DNA from: an uncultured beta proteobacterium
GTDB taxonomy: Bacteria; Pseudomonadota; Gammaproteobacteria; Burkholderiales; Burkholderiaceae_C
DNA: 44,566 nucleotides
Assembly: GCA_903914175.1 (NCBI GenBank)
Contig: CAIWNX010000101.1
Coordinates: 1-44,566, forward strand
Reading direction: 5' to 3'
Position numbers and translations under genes: made by a program. The notes beneath the pieces were generated by a model. That model was not told the origin of the DNA and ran no database searches. It saw only the letters and a program-made list of their open reading frames with translations. Positions 12,764 through 21,604 of the stretch are shown in pieces; position 1 is the first letter of the stretch, and each line of letters opens with the position of its first letter.

Positions 12764-14487
12764 AATTCTTGAAAACAACAATGGCAGCACTCCTCTTGTT
12801 GCTACTGGCTGGCGGCGCGCTGGCTGCGGGCGCCGACATGGGACAAGTGGACAAACAACCCACCAACTGGGTCGCCATCAGCATGTTCGGCGGCTTTGTC
12901 ATCCTGACGCTGTTCATCACCAAATGGGCTGCAGCCAAAACCAAATCAGCGGCTGACTTTTACACCGGCGGCGGCGGCATCTCGGGCTTTCAGAACGGCC
13001 TGGCGATTGCCGGCGACTACATGTCGGCGGCTTCCTTCCTCGGTATTTCCGCCGCCGTCATGGCGACCGGTTACGACGGCCTGATCTACTCGATCGGCTT
13101 CCTGGTCGGCTGGCCAGTGGTGACCTTCCTGATGGCCGAGCGCCTGCGCAATCTGGGCAAGTTCACCTTTGCCGACGTGGCAGGTTACCGCTTCCAGCAA
13201 ACACCGATCCGCATCTTTGCTGCCTCCGGCACGCTGGTCGTTGTCGCCTTCTACCTGATCGCGCAAATGGTCGGCGCCGGGGCCCTGATCAAACTGCTGT
13301 TTGGTCTGGACTACTGGCTGGCGGTGGTGATCGTCGGCGCGCTGATGATGGTCTACGTGCTGTTTGGCGGCATGACCGCCACCACCTGGGTCCAGATCAT
13401 CAAGGCCTGCCTGTTGCTGGCCGGAGTCAGCTTCATGGCCTTCATGGTCATGGCGCAATACGGATTCAGCCCGGAAGCCCTGTTCGCCGAAGGCGTCAAG
13501 GTCCGCACCGGCATTGCCGCCAATGGTGGCAAGGGCGCTGAAGAAGCTGCCAAGATCGGCCTGGCCATCATGGGCCCGGGTGGTTTTGTGAAAGACCCGA
13601 TCTCGGCCATTTCATTCGGCATGGCGCTGATGTTCGGCACCGCTGGACTGCCGCACATCCTGATGCGTTTCTTCACCGTTCCCGATGCCAAGCAAGCGCG
13701 CAAGTCGGTGCTCTGGGCCACCACCTGGATTGGTTACTTCTACGTGCTGATCTTCATCATCGGCTTTGGCGCCATCACGCTGGTGCTGACCAACCCCGAG
13801 TTTGCTGATACCGCCAAGGGCATCATCAAGGGCGGCGGTGGTTCGGCCAACATGGCAGCCGTGCTGGTGGCCAAGGCGGTTGGCGGCAACGTCTTCTTCG
13901 GCTTCATCTCGGCCGTCGCCTTTGCCACGATTCTGGCGGTGGTGGCGGGCCTGACCTTGTCGGGTGCCTCGGCCGTTTCGCACGACATCTATGCCACCGT
14001 GATCAAGAACGGCAAGGCCGACAGTGCGGCCGAACTCAAGGTCTCGCGCATCACGACGCTGGTGCTGGGTGTCATCGCCGTCGCACTCGGCATTGCATTC
14101 GAAAAGCAGAACATCGCGTTCATGGTGTCACTGGCATTTGCGATTGCCGCTTCGGCCAACTTCCCGGTTCTGTTCATGGCCGTGCTGTGGAAAGACTGCA
14201 CCACCAAGGGTGCTGTTATCGGCGGCTTCATGGGTCTGATTTCGTCGGTTGGCCTGACTGTCGTCTCGCCCTCGGTCTGGGAAGCCACGCTCGGCTACCC
14301 CAAGGGTTCGGCGCTGTTCCCCTACACCTCGCCGGCACTGTTCTCGATGACCATCGGCTTCGTCGGCATCTGGCTGTTCTCGATCCTGGACCGCAGCCCC
14401 AACGCGGCCAAGGAACGCGCCGCCTTCCCGGCACAACAAGTGCGTTCAGAAACCGGCTTTGGAGCCTCCGGCGCTTCGGGTCACTGA
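12760..14487 (+). CDS. actP: Cation/acetate symporter ActP
   Basis: 575 residues of the solute:sodium symporter family. It begins with a signal-peptide-like stretch ([20 protein letters not shown]) as in other ActP proteins, then about 13 TM helices. Diagnostic stretches are [34 protein letters not shown] and [15 protein letters not shown]. It imports acetate and other short monocarboxylates with a cation. It overlaps DUF485 by 4 nt and is closed by a strong terminator at 14522-14550. The expected neighbours of this locus (DUF294/CBS protein and DnaQ-like exonuclease) lie just beyond a decayed patch on the opposite strand. Confidence 0.96.
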   Translation: MKFLKTTMAALLLLLLAGGALAAGADMGQVDKQPTNWVAISMFGGFVILTLFITKWAAAKTKSAADFYTGGGGISGFQNGLAIAGDYMSAASFLGISAAVMATGYDGLIYSIGFLVGWPVVTFLMAERLRNLGKFTFADVAGYRFQQTPIRIFAASGTLVVVAFYLIAQMVGAGALIKLLFGLDYWLAVVIVGALMMVYVLFGGMTATTWVQIIKACLLLAGVSFMAFMVMAQYGFSPEALFAEGVKVRTGIAANGGKGAEEAAKIGLAIMGPGGFVKDPISAISFGMALMFGTAGLPHILMRFFTVPDAKQARKSVLWATTWIGYFYVLIFIIGFGAITLVLTNPEFADTAKGIIKGGGGSANMAAVLVAKAVGGNVFFGFISAVAFATILAVVAGLTLSGASAVSHDIYATVIKNGKADSAAELKVSRITTLVLGVIAVALGIAFEKQNIAFMVSLAFAIAASANFPVLFMAVLWKDCTTKGAVIGGFMGLISSVGLTVVSPSVWEATLGYPKGSALFPYTSPALFSMTIGFVGIWLFSILDRSPNAAKERAAFPAQQVRSETGFGASGASGH

Positions 14488-14521
14488 GCGTCAACCTCGG
14501 CGCCCAGTGCGGTGCCATGAC

Positions 14522-14550
14522 AAGCCGGGCCTTATGGTCCGGCTTTTTTA
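14522..14550 (+). terminator. Intrinsic terminator of DUF485-actP
   Basis: AAGCCGGGCC (14522-14531) pairs with GGTCCGGCTT (14536-14545), one G-T wobble, with a 4-nt TTAT loop, followed by a T-run to 14549. It begins 34 nt after the actP stop. This is a textbook rho-independent terminator. Confidence 0.9.
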
Positions 14551-14570
14551 TTGCGCTTTCCTGGATTCAA

Positions 14571-14624
14571 GACGGCGAGGTCGGCGTTGAGAGCAAGGTC
14601 GGACCAGGCTCGCGGTTCTGGTCG
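14571..14624 (+). pseudogene. Remnant of a sensor histidine kinase C-terminus
   Basis: Reading from 14571, the frame gives DGEVGVESKVGPGSRFW, the end of the HATPase domain of a histidine kinase (typically G-x-I-x-V-x-S-x-x-G-x-G-[ST]-x-F-x-F/W). No upstream kinase exists: the actP terminator lies immediately before. It is about 18 codons of a lost gene, joined directly to the alkB remnant in another reading frame. Called from the motif only, so moderate confidence. Confidence 0.5.
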
Positions 14625-14629
14625 CGCAA

Positions 14630-15565
14630 CTCGAACAGGACTATTTCTAACGCGCACTGGTGTGGGCCTACGTGCCGTTCCAGATCGCCGGGACCGTGTT
14701 CGGGGCCTGGCTGGCTGCAACACAGACCTTACCGTGGTACGCCTTTGCCGGGCTGGTCTTGTCGGTTGGCTCCTTCAACGGCATTGGGATAGCCACGGCG
14801 CATGAGTTGGGGCATAAAAAGGAAAGTCTGGACCGCTGGTTGGCAAAGATCGCGTTAGCGCCCACTATGTACGGGCACTTCTATGTTGAACACAATCGCG
14901 GCCATCACAAACGGGTTGCAACCCCCGAAGACCCGGCGAGTGCGCGCATGGGCGAGAGCTTCTGGGCATTCCTGCCGCGTACGGTCTTGGGCAGTCTGCG
15001 CTCGGCCTGGGAACTTGAGCGCGAACGTCTCGACAGAATGGGCAAGCGCGTGTGGAGTGCCAAAAATAACAACCTCCAGGCGTGGGCCTTCACCCTTGTC
15101 TTATTCGGCTGTTTGGTAGGCTGGTTGGGATGGCCCGTGCTGGTATTTCTGGTGTTGCAAGGCCTGTACGGCGCTTCGATGCTGGAGGTGGTGAATTACG
15201 TTGAGCACTATGGGCTGTTACGACAAAAGGACCCATTCAACCGCTATGTGCGTTGTCAACCCGAGCACTCCTGGAACAGCAACCATATTGTCGGCAACAT
15301 CGTCCTGTATCACTTGCAGCGACATTCTGACCACCACGCCCACCCCGCACGACGATACCAGGCGCTTCGGCATTTTGATGCCGCGCCCCAGCTACCCGCA
15401 GGCTATGCCACGATGATCACTGCGGCTTACTTTCCACCTCTGTGGTATTCCCTGATGGACCATCGTGTCGTCGGACACTACGCGGGTGACCTGAGCAAAA
15501 TCAATATGCAGCCGTCAGCACGACAAAGGCTCCTCAAGCACGCGCCAGCCGGCAGTGCCAGATGA
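14630..15565 (+). pseudogene. alkB: Alkane 1-monooxygenase (AlkB) gene, 5'-truncated with an in-frame stop
   Basis: AlkB is an inner-membrane di-iron hydroxylase of terminal alkane carbons. All three histidine boxes remain: AHELGHKK (14811 on), EHNRGHHKR (14888-14908 and on) and LQRHSDHHAHP (15314-15337 and on), plus the NYVEHYGLLR motif, and the C-terminus (MDHRVVGHYAGDLSKIN) is complete. The first 110-130 codons with the first two TM helices are missing. In frame upstream one reads LEQDYF, then TAA (14648-14650), then RALVWAYVPFQ; homologues have Tyr-Arg at this spot (consensus LExDxYYR), so the TAA probably replaced a Tyr codon. Restart at GTG 14660 would give 301 aa but has no ribosome site at proper distance. 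No rubredoxin or regulator is nearby. Most likely a dead gene. Confidence 0.8.
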
Positions 15566-15609
15566 TTGGCGCGGTTGCGCAGCCGCTTGCGGCCATCCGT
15601 CGAGTGAAG

Positions 15610-15744
15610 TCAACGCGTGAAGGCCACCAGAAGAATCACGGCCAACAAGCACACTGCCACGCCAAAAACAATCAAGGCCGCCGGATCGGTGCCCTTGAAT
15701 TTCTTCACGCCCTTCGCAAAATCTCGGGGGAACTCGTCTGTCAC
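15610..15744 (-). CDS. Small single-pass membrane protein (44 aa), unknown function
   Basis: A short gene starting at GTG 15744, with a strong ribosome site AGGAGA seven nucleotides before it. The peptide begins MTDEFPRDFAKGVKKFKGTD (basic, soluble head) and then has one hydrophobic helix (ALIVFGVAVCLLAVILLVAF) ending in TR: an N-in single-pass membrane peptide. It is too short for ordinary ORF cut-offs. A hairpin at 15765-15795 lies in its presumed leader. It is downstream of, and on the same strand as, the exonuclease gene. I do not recognise a family; the case rests on the ribosome site and the clean topology. Confidence 0.6.
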   Translation of the reverse strand: MTDEFPRDFAKGVKKFKGTDPAALIVFGVAVCLLAVILLVAFTR

Positions 15745-15764
15745 AGTGTTGTCTCCTCATGCAA

Positions 15765-15795
15765 AGCAGTCGACCAACCGATTTGGTCTTCTGCT
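15765..15795 (-). promoter_or_regulatory. Leader hairpin upstream of the 44-aa membrane protein
   Basis: AGCAG-TC-GACCAA (15765-15777) faces TTGGTC-TT-CTGCT (15783-15795): an 11-bp stem broken by one 2x2 internal loop, with a 5-nt loop. It lies about 20-50 nt upstream of the GTG at 15744. No T-run follows in either direction, so an mRNA leader structure or a dyad operator is more likely than a terminator. Confidence 0.45.
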
Positions 15796-15883
15796 GACTA
15801 CCGAAAACCACATGAAGACAATCTAAGTCTTTTGGAGACGGGCCGCAAGTGTCGTTTTCCACTAAGCGTGATTGACGCAAACC

Positions 15884-16543
15884 TCAATCATCCCCACGCA
15901 ACTGGCGCAGTTTGATGAAGGCCAGCGCCGCCATCACGGCGTCGTTGAGCGCGTCGTGGGCGTCGCGCAACGGCAGGTCCAGATCTTTCATCAGGGTGGC
16001 AAAGCGCAGATCGATGTCGGCGTTGGCCTGCTGCTGATAAGGCGGCAGCTGCCGGAACTTGTAGTCGTAGTAAAGGCTGGAGACCTCGATTTTTTCCTGC
16101 GGCAGGCCCTGCCCCAGAATCGGCCAGATCGCGCGGTTCAGCATGGCGACGTCAAACTCCAGGTAGTAACCGACCAGTGGCCGACTGCCGATGAAATGCA
16201 TCAGTTGCTTGACCGCTTCCGCAATCGGCAGGCCTTGCGCCACATCGAGCTCGCGCAGCCTGTGAATGCGAACGCTTTCGGCTGACACGCCGCGCTCGGG
16301 CCGCACCAGCAGTTCGAGTCGCTCGCTGGTCATGATGCGCTGGCCGACGATGCGCACTGCGCCAATCGAAATGATCTCGTCACTGCGCACATTCAAACCA
16401 GTGGTCTCGCAGTCCAGCGCCACCCACTCATTGGCTGGCGCCGGGTCGAACATGAAACGAAAATTCGGATCCCCCAGGTGATACAGCAGCCACTCGCGCT
16501 TGAGCGCTGCCCACCAGATCGAGGGGAGAAAAAAATCCTGCAT
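15884..16543 (-). CDS. DnaQ-like 3'-5' exonuclease (DEDDh)
   Basis: 219 residues. Exo I is VALDCETTGL (Asp and Glu metal ligands), Exo II is GYYLEFDVAMLNRAI, Exo III is RDAHDALNDAVMAA with the DEDDh histidine. This is the DNA polymerase III epsilon fold, but the first ~40 residues (SIWWAALKREWLLYHLGDP) differ from DnaQ and no polymerase-binding tail is visible, so it is an accessory exonuclease rather than the replicative proofreader. The start overlaps the stop of the DUF294 gene (TGATG), so the two are one translational unit. The same pair lies next to the actP locus in other proteobacteria (for example PA3232-PA3235 of Pseudomonas aeruginosa, from memory). Confidence 0.9.
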   Translation of the reverse strand: MQDFFLPSIWWAALKREWLLYHLGDPNFRFMFDPAPANEWVALDCETTGLNVRSDEIISIGAVRIVGQRIMTSERLELLVRPERGVSAESVRIHRLRELDVAQGLPIAEAVKQLMHFIGSRPLVGYYLEFDVAMLNRAIWPILGQGLPQEKIEVSSLYYDYKFRQLPPYQQQANADIDLRFATLMKDLDLPLRDAHDALNDAVMAALAFIKLRQLRGDD

Positions 16544-18366
16544 CAGACCGCGTCGAGGTGGAAGCGGTAGCGCAGCAAGACCTTGAAGCGTTTCACCACC
16601 GCCAGCGCGTCTTTCAGCAGGTCGCGCTCCAGGCTGCTCAGGCGCGCCACATTGACAGCGCCGGTCACGATCTGCCCGGTCTCCAATTCGGCCAGCCCAA
16701 CCTTGAGCCGCAGGCCCATGAAGAAGTACAGGCTCTCGGTCAGATCGACACCGAGGGCGGCGTCGAGCTTGCCCTCCTTGACCAGCGCTGCAATGCGGCC
16801 CGCACTGCTGATCTCCGGGATGCGGTGCGCCATCGCCAGACTGCGCAAGCCGTGCACCAGCGGGAAAATGCCTTCCTTCTTCAGATTCAGTTGCGACTCG
16901 GAATCACCCAGCCCCAGCAGCCGGTTCCACCAACCGGTGCTGCTGCCAAAGGAATCAATGGCAGCGGCAAAACGGCTTAGCACCGCGTCGTTGTCAGTCG
17001 CCAGCGTCATCAGGCCGCGACGCACCGCGTCCAGCAGCCGGTCATCACCGCAGACGGTGTGTGCGTCCATGAAGATCGCCAGATTCATCAGACTGTCGCC
17101 ATCGGGCATGAGCAGCCACTGGCGTGTCATCTGCCCGAATTCGCTGGCACTGTTGCGCCACTGCGGGTTGCTCACCATGATCTGGCCCGGGCAGGGTGGA
17201 TAGCCAAAATCTTCCAGCGCGCTGGAAAAGCGTTCGCAGATTTGCGCCAGGTCGTCGGGCGCAGTGAAGCCGTCGCGCAGGATCAGGCCGTTGTCCTGAT
17301 CGGTCTTGAGCAACTGCTCGCCGCGCCCCTCGCTGCCCATCACAAACAGGCAGCTGTTGGCCACCAGTTCGGCCGGCGCAATCAGACTCCAGGCGCGCTC
17401 GAACAGGCGCGAGTTGAGTTGCTGCACCAGCTTGGCAATCAGGTTGATGCGTGAGCCACTGCGGTGCAGCAAGGCGATCATGCGCGTGATCCGGGCCGCT
17501 GCCTGACTGAGGCCGGCGAGGTCTTTCGCTTCCTCAATCTCAACTGTGATCAGGTGCGATTGGTTCGAGAGAAAACTGAACAGGTCGAGCGCTTCCAGAA
17601 TGCCGATCACCGCTCCGCCATCGGTCACCACAACCCGGTGCACACGCTGGCGCAGCATGACGGCCATGGCGTCGCCCAACTGGTCGGATGGCGCGACCTC
17701 GATCAGAGAGAAATTGCTCAGCTCGCCGACCGCCAGTTGGTCCAGTGGCCGGCCGTCCAGAATGGCACGCTGCAAGGCGGTGGTGGAAAAAATGCCGAGT
17801 CGCTCAGGCGTGCTCTGCGTATCACGCACCAGCACACTGGACGTGCGATGCTGCTGAAACAATTTAACGACCGCCAGGATGTCGGTGCTGGCGTCGACAA
17901 AATGCGCCGGGCGCAGAAAGGCTTCATCAACCCTTGACAGCGTGAGCGACTGCAACTCGTGCTGACCCTTGCGCTGCGACAAGGCGCTGAGCTTGTCGCC
18001 CAGGTCCGAAAACAGCAGCGCGCCAAAAGTGGCGTTCGAGGCAATCAGGTCACTTACCGCCTGGTGCGCCAACTGGTAGGCCACCACCTCCTGCGACGCC
18101 ACAAAGCGGCTGCTGACGCGGCCCGCCACCAGCCCGCGGCCGTCGAAGCAGTCGTCGGGCCCGTAAGTCGTGGTGACTTCGTTGCCGTCGAGCTGGGTAA
18201 CGTAGCCCTTGATGATGACAAACAAATGGGTCGGCGCGCTGCCAACTTCCAGGATCGTCTCGCCCTCGCGAAAATAGACCACATCGACGCTGTCGCGAAC
18301 CAGCCGCTGCTCGTCCGGGTTCAGACAGTCAAAAGGCGAGGCGGAAAAATTGAAGGCATTTGGCAT
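16543..18366 (-). CDS. cNMP-binding / CBS-pair / DUF294 nucleotidyltransferase-like signalling protein
   Basis: 607 residues in four parts: an N-terminal cyclic-nucleotide-binding barrel (about 15-125, EGETILEVGSAPTHLFVIIK); a CBS pair (about 150-275, with HRTSSVLVRDT and HRVVVTDGGAVIGILEALDL); a DUF294 nucleotidyltransferase core with FVMGSEGRGEQ and KTDQDNGLI (the G-S and D-x-D motifs of GlnD/GlnE-type enzymes); and a C-terminal substrate-binding domain (DUF294_C). The build suggests a cytoplasmic protein that senses a nucleotide and may modify a partner; no target is proven. It is coupled to the exonuclease and follows the HCCA isomerase by 9 nt. Its usual neighbour actP is 2 kb away, separated by the alkB remnant. 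Confidence 0.9.
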   Translation of the reverse strand: MPNAFNFSASPFDCLNPDEQRLVRDSVDVVYFREGETILEVGSAPTHLFVIIKGYVTQLDGNEVTTTYGPDDCFDGRGLVAGRVSSRFVASQEVVAYQLAHQAVSDLIASNATFGALLFSDLGDKLSALSQRKGQHELQSLTLSRVDEAFLRPAHFVDASTDILAVVKLFQQHRTSSVLVRDTQSTPERLGIFSTTALQRAILDGRPLDQLAVGELSNFSLIEVAPSDQLGDAMAVMLRQRVHRVVVTDGGAVIGILEALDLFSFLSNQSHLITVEIEEAKDLAGLSQAAARITRMIALLHRSGSRINLIAKLVQQLNSRLFERAWSLIAPAELVANSCLFVMGSEGRGEQLLKTDQDNGLILRDGFTAPDDLAQICERFSSALEDFGYPPCPGQIMVSNPQWRNSASEFGQMTRQWLLMPDGDSLMNLAIFMDAHTVCGDDRLLDAVRRGLMTLATDNDAVLSRFAAAIDSFGSSTGWWNRLLGLGDSESQLNLKKEGIFPLVHGLRSLAMAHRIPEISSAGRIAALVKEGKLDAALGVDLTESLYFFMGLRLKVGLAELETGQIVTGAVNVARLSSLERDLLKDALAVVKRFKVLLRYRFHLDAV

Positions 18367-18375
18367 GGCGTCTAT

Positions 18376-19008
18376 TTAACGCCGGATGCCTGACGTCACG
18401 CTGGCGGCAGCATCCCAAGCTTCGTCGAACCAGGGCTCACCCGACAGATAGGCCGCCAGCATCGGCAGCGCATCAAAGCCCCAGAACAGTTTGTCATCCA
18501 CAGCGAAGGTCGGCACGCCAAAAACACCGCGCGCAATCGCCTCATCGGTATGTGCCTTGAGTTGCGCCTTGACGCCATCACTGTCGAGCGAGCGCGCCGG
18601 GGCCAGCTGTTTTGTCAGGGCTTGCAGGCGCGTTGCGTCACTGGCCTCAAGGCCGCCGTGCCAGACATGGCGAAACACGGTCTCGCAAACGTAGCGATTA
18701 GGCTCGCCCTGCGCGTCGCAAGCCGTGGCCAGGCGCAGCAAACCCAGCGGGTTGAACGGGTGCGTTGCCGGCAATTGCAGCGTCAGTCCTTCACGCTGCG
18801 CCAGCCACAGCGCCTGGCGATAAGTCCACTCGCGCTTGCCTGCAATTTCGGCCGGTCCGAGTTGCCCATGGTGTTTGAGCAGAGCGACAAGCAACACCGG
18901 TTTGTAGCTCACGCTGTAGCTGTGTCCGATCAAGGCCAGCGGCAGTTTCTCGAACGCCAGATAGGCGTAGGGCGAAATGAAATCGAGGTAGAAAGTAATG
19001 TGCTTCAT
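18376..19008 (-). CDS. 2-hydroxychromene-2-carboxylate isomerase family protein (DsbA-like, kappa-GST)
   Basis: 210 residues. The N-terminal YLDFISPYAYLAFEKLP carries the serine-proline of the glutathione-binding site that replaces CxxC in kappa-class GST/HCCA isomerases; GVFGVPTFAVDDKLFWG near the end is the cis-Pro loop. Family enzymes use glutathione to isomerise 2-hydroxychromene-2-carboxylate in naphthalene breakdown, but most chromosomal copies have unknown substrates and there is no aromatic pathway here. The start overlaps the DUF1289 stop by 4 nt. Confidence 0.9.
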   Translation of the reverse strand: MKHITFYLDFISPYAYLAFEKLPLALIGHSYSVSYKPVLLVALLKHHGQLGPAEIAGKREWTYRQALWLAQREGLTLQLPATHPFNPLGLLRLATACDAQGEPNRYVCETVFRHVWHGGLEASDATRLQALTKQLAPARSLDSDGVKAQLKAHTDEAIARGVFGVPTFAVDDKLFWGFDALPMLAAYLSGEPWFDEAWDAAASVTSGIRR

Positions 19009-19190
19009 GCCGACTCCTGCTTTTTGCGTTGCTCAATGCGCACCAGGATGGCGCGCCGATCCGCGTCATCCGTGTTGGCCCAGCGCGCAATCTCTTCCAA
19101 ACTGCGACGACAGCCTTCGCACAGTCCGGTTTTCTCGCTCATGCGACAAACTGAAATGCAGGGCGAAAGGATCGACTCAGGGCTGTTCAT
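19005..19190 (-). CDS. DUF1289 family cysteine-rich small protein
   Basis: 61 residues with CISVCRM and GLCEGCRRSLEEIARW: four cysteines in CxxxC/CxxC spacing followed by a helix, the DUF1289 signature, probably a metal-binding knuckle. Both ends overlap neighbours by 4 nt (ATGA), placing it within a tightly coupled run ybaK - DUF1289 - HCCA isomerase. Function unknown. Confidence 0.9.
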   Translation of the reverse strand: MNSPESILSPCISVCRMSEKTGLCEGCRRSLEEIARWANTDDADRRAILVRIEQRKKQESA

Positions 19191-19672
19191 GGAACTGCCA
19201 CCACCACATCGGCCAGTGGTGCGCCAGACAGCCGCGTCAGGTCCTGCGGGCTGAGCTTGAAGACGCCGTGCGGGTGGCCGGCCGCCGCCCAGATTTCTTC
19301 AAAGCGCAACAGTTCCTGATCAATCAGGGTGACTGAGGGCGTGGCGTGTGCAATCGGTGGCACGCCGCCGATCGAGTAGCCTGTTTTTTCCTTGACAAAG
19401 GCGGCGTCGGCGCGACCCAGTTTGCCGACCAGGGCCTCGACTTTCTTCTCGTCAACGCGCCGGTCACCGGAGGTCACGACCAGCACCGCCAAATCGTCGG
19501 CCTTGCGCCGGAAGATGATGCTTTTGGCAATCTGGCCCAGCGCAATACCGAGCGCGTCAGCCGCCTGCTGCGCCGTGCGCGCGGCATCGTCCAGCAGCAC
19601 AGGCGCATGCGGATGACCCTGTGCCAGCAAAGCCGCTGCAATGCGTTGCACGCCTTCGGGCAATTCACTCAT
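19187..19672 (-). CDS. YbaK/ProX-type aminoacyl-tRNA deacylase
   Basis: 161 residues of the YbaK/INS editing fold: AKSIIFRRKADDLAVLVV with the conserved lysine, VDEKKVEALVGKLGRADAAF, and the GYSIGGVPPIAH loop, which together identify a free-standing trans-editing domain. Such proteins hydrolyse mischarged tRNAs (for example Cys- or Ala-tRNA(Pro)). Which amino acid is removed cannot be told. It starts inside the stop of the HMG-CoA lyase gene (4-nt overlap). Confidence 0.9.
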   Translation of the reverse strand: MSELPEGVQRIAAALLAQGHPHAPVLLDDAARTAQQAADALGIALGQIAKSIIFRRKADDLAVLVVTSGDRRVDEKKVEALVGKLGRADAAFVKEKTGYSIGGVPPIAHATPSVTLIDQELLRFEEIWAAAGHPHGVFKLSPQDLTRLSGAPLADVVVAVP

Positions 19673-20580
19673 GCGTTCAATCTCTTGTTCACCATGGCCG
19701 TGGCAACACGCGAGCCCGATTTGCGTTGCAGGAAATCACTGATGAACTGACCCGCGTCGATCAGCTTGTCGAGGTCGATGCCGGTGTCAATGCCCATGCC
19801 GTGCAGCAGGTAAACCACATCTTCGCTCGCCACATTGCCGGTGGCGCCCTTGGCATACGGACAGCCACCAAGACCAGCGATCGAGGTGTCGAACTGCCAG
19901 ACGCCCATCTGCAGGCTGATCAAGGTGTTGGCCAACGCCTGGCCGTAGGTGTCGTGGAAGTGGCCCGAGATAGCGTCGATGTCATAGTGCTTGAGCGTGG
20001 CTTCGATCGCATGCTGCACCTTGAGGGGGGTGCCGACGCCGATGGTGTCGGCCACACCAATGTGCTGCACGCCAATACCCTTCATCAGGCCCGCCAGGTA
20101 GCCAACACGCTCCGGTGCCACCTCACCTTCGTACGGACAGCCCACGGTGCAGGACATGGCGCCGCGCACGTAGATGCCGGCTGCGCGTGCCGCCTGCACC
20201 ACCGGCGCGAAACGCTCGATGCTCTCGGCGATGCTGCAATTGATGTTCTTCTGGCTGAAGGCCTCGCTGGCAGCAGCAAAGACCACGATCTCGTCGGGCC
20301 TGGATTTCAGCGCGGCCTCAAAGCCCTGCAGATTGGGCGTCAGCACCGAGTAGCGCACGCCGCTCTGGCGCGCGATGCCGGCCATGACCTCCGCGTTATC
20401 GGCCATCTGTGGCACCCATTTCGGCGAGACGAAGCTGGTGACCTCGATCTCGGTCAAACCAGCAGCCTGCAGCCGCTGCACCAGTTCGATCTTGACCGCA
20501 GCGGGCACGGCCTGCTTTTCGTTCTGCAAACCGTCACGCGGCCCGACTTCGACCAGTTTGACGCGGGGGGGGAGATTCAT
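19669..20580 (-). CDS. mvaB: Hydroxymethylglutaryl-CoA lyase
   Basis: 303 residues of the HMGL TIM-barrel. KLVEVGPRDGLQNEK holds the catalytic Arg-Asp and first metal ligand; GHFHDTYGQALAN provides the His-x-His metal site; GLGGCPYAKGATGNVASED is the active-site loop with the catalytic Cys. It splits HMG-CoA into acetoacetate and acetyl-CoA, the last step of leucine breakdown, consistent with the methylcrotonyl-CoA carboxylase genes upstream. ATG 20580 was chosen over a TTG at 20586 because AAGGAC is six nucleotides before it. Confidence 0.95.
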   Translation of the reverse strand: MNLPPRVKLVEVGPRDGLQNEKQAVPAAVKIELVQRLQAAGLTEIEVTSFVSPKWVPQMADNAEVMAGIARQSGVRYSVLTPNLQGFEAALKSRPDEIVVFAAASEAFSQKNINCSIAESIERFAPVVQAARAAGIYVRGAMSCTVGCPYEGEVAPERVGYLAGLMKGIGVQHIGVADTIGVGTPLKVQHAIEATLKHYDIDAISGHFHDTYGQALANTLISLQMGVWQFDTSIAGLGGCPYAKGATGNVASEDVVYLLHGMGIDTGIDLDKLIDAGQFISDFLQRKSGSRVATAMVNKRLNA

Positions 20581-20621
20581 GTTCAAGTCCTTAATTCAAT
20601 GCAAGCTTAACGCCACTGTGA

Positions 20622-21542
20622 TCAATAGCCGCGCACCGGATCCACAATGCCGAGAATCGCCTGCCCTGCTTCCAGGGCGCGGATTTTGCCTGCGATCTGG
20701 GCAATGCTTTCATCGCGCAGCGTGCGCGCGGAAGTATGCGGTGTGATGGTGATTTGCGGGTGCTGCCAGAACGGATGTTCGGGTGGCAGCGGTTCGCTGC
20801 GAAAGACGTCAAGCATGGCGCCGGACAGGTGGCCGCTGGCGAGCAGCGCGAGCAGATCCTCGTCGACCAGGTGCGCGCCGCGCGCCACGTTGATGACGTA
20901 GCCGCCGCTTCGCAGGCGCGACAGGGTCTGCAGGCACATGATGTCGCGTGTCTCGGGCGTCAGCGGCAGCAGATTCACCAGGATGCGCGTTGAAGCCAGA
21001 AAGTCATTGAACTGCGCAGCGCCGGCAAAGCAGCGCACGCCAGCGAGTTCTTTCGCCGAGCGGCTCCAGCCCACGACCGGAAAATCGAACTGCGCCACAC
21101 TCTGCGCCACCCGCGCACCGAGCACGCCCAGACCCATGACACCGACCGGAAACTCGCTGCGCTCAAGCGGTTTGCGGTAAGTCCATTTGCCGGCCTGAAT
21201 GTCGGCGGCATAGCCGTCGAACTCGCGAAAGTGCCGGATCACCGCGTGGCACACGTACTCGGCCATCTGCACCGACATGCCGGCGTCGTCCAGCCGCACC
21301 ACGGTGGCCTGTGGCGGCAAGCGCAGCTTGAGCAGCGCATCGACACCGGCGCCGATATTGAAGACGCCCTTGAGTTCAGTCTGCTCATCGAAGAACTGCT
21401 GCGGTGGCGCCCAGACCACGGCGTGATCGGCGAGCGCTGCGCCCGGCTCCCAGACCGTGACCTCGGCGCCCGGAAAAGCCGAACGCAAGCCCGCCAGCCA
21501 GGGTTCAGGCTTGGTGCCGGTACAGCAAAATGTGATTTTCAT
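20622..21542 (-). CDS. ghrA: Glyoxylate/hydroxypyruvate reductase A-type D-2-hydroxyacid dehydrogenase
   Basis: 306 residues. The NAD(P)-binding fold has VGVMGLGVLGARVAQSVAQF, followed by GWSRSAKELAGV; VINVARGAHLVDEDLL and LDVFRSEPLPPEHPFWQHP are family stretches, with catalytic Arg (NVARG), Glu (SEPLP) and His (ITPHTSA). It reduces glyoxylate and hydroxypyruvate in the cytosol. ATG 21542 was used (MKITFCCTGTKPEP), since the longer frame upstream lacks homology. It lies between liuD and mvaB, not an expected member of the leucine pathway. Confidence 0.88.
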   Translation of the reverse strand: MKITFCCTGTKPEPWLAGLRSAFPGAEVTVWEPGAALADHAVVWAPPQQFFDEQTELKGVFNIGAGVDALLKLRLPPQATVVRLDDAGMSVQMAEYVCHAVIRHFREFDGYAADIQAGKWTYRKPLERSEFPVGVMGLGVLGARVAQSVAQFDFPVVGWSRSAKELAGVRCFAGAAQFNDFLASTRILVNLLPLTPETRDIMCLQTLSRLRSGGYVINVARGAHLVDEDLLALLASGHLSGAMLDVFRSEPLPPEHPFWQHPQITITPHTSARTLRDESIAQIAGKIRALEAGQAILGIVDPVRGY

Positions 21543-21604
21543 GGGTGCCAAGCGTACCGCGTTTCGGGAGGTACATGCGCGCGCTGTCACTGCGTCCCCG
21601 GATT

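Noticed and set aside
14187-14792. 201-codon frame spanning actP end and the alkB remnant
   Set aside because: It crosses the actP terminator and is out of frame with actP; only a short internal piece resembles a kinase tail, reported as a remnant.
15515-15880. 121-codon minus-strand frame in the gap after alkB
   Set aside because: No homology or ribosome site; the overlapping 44-aa frame with AGGAGA is the better gene.
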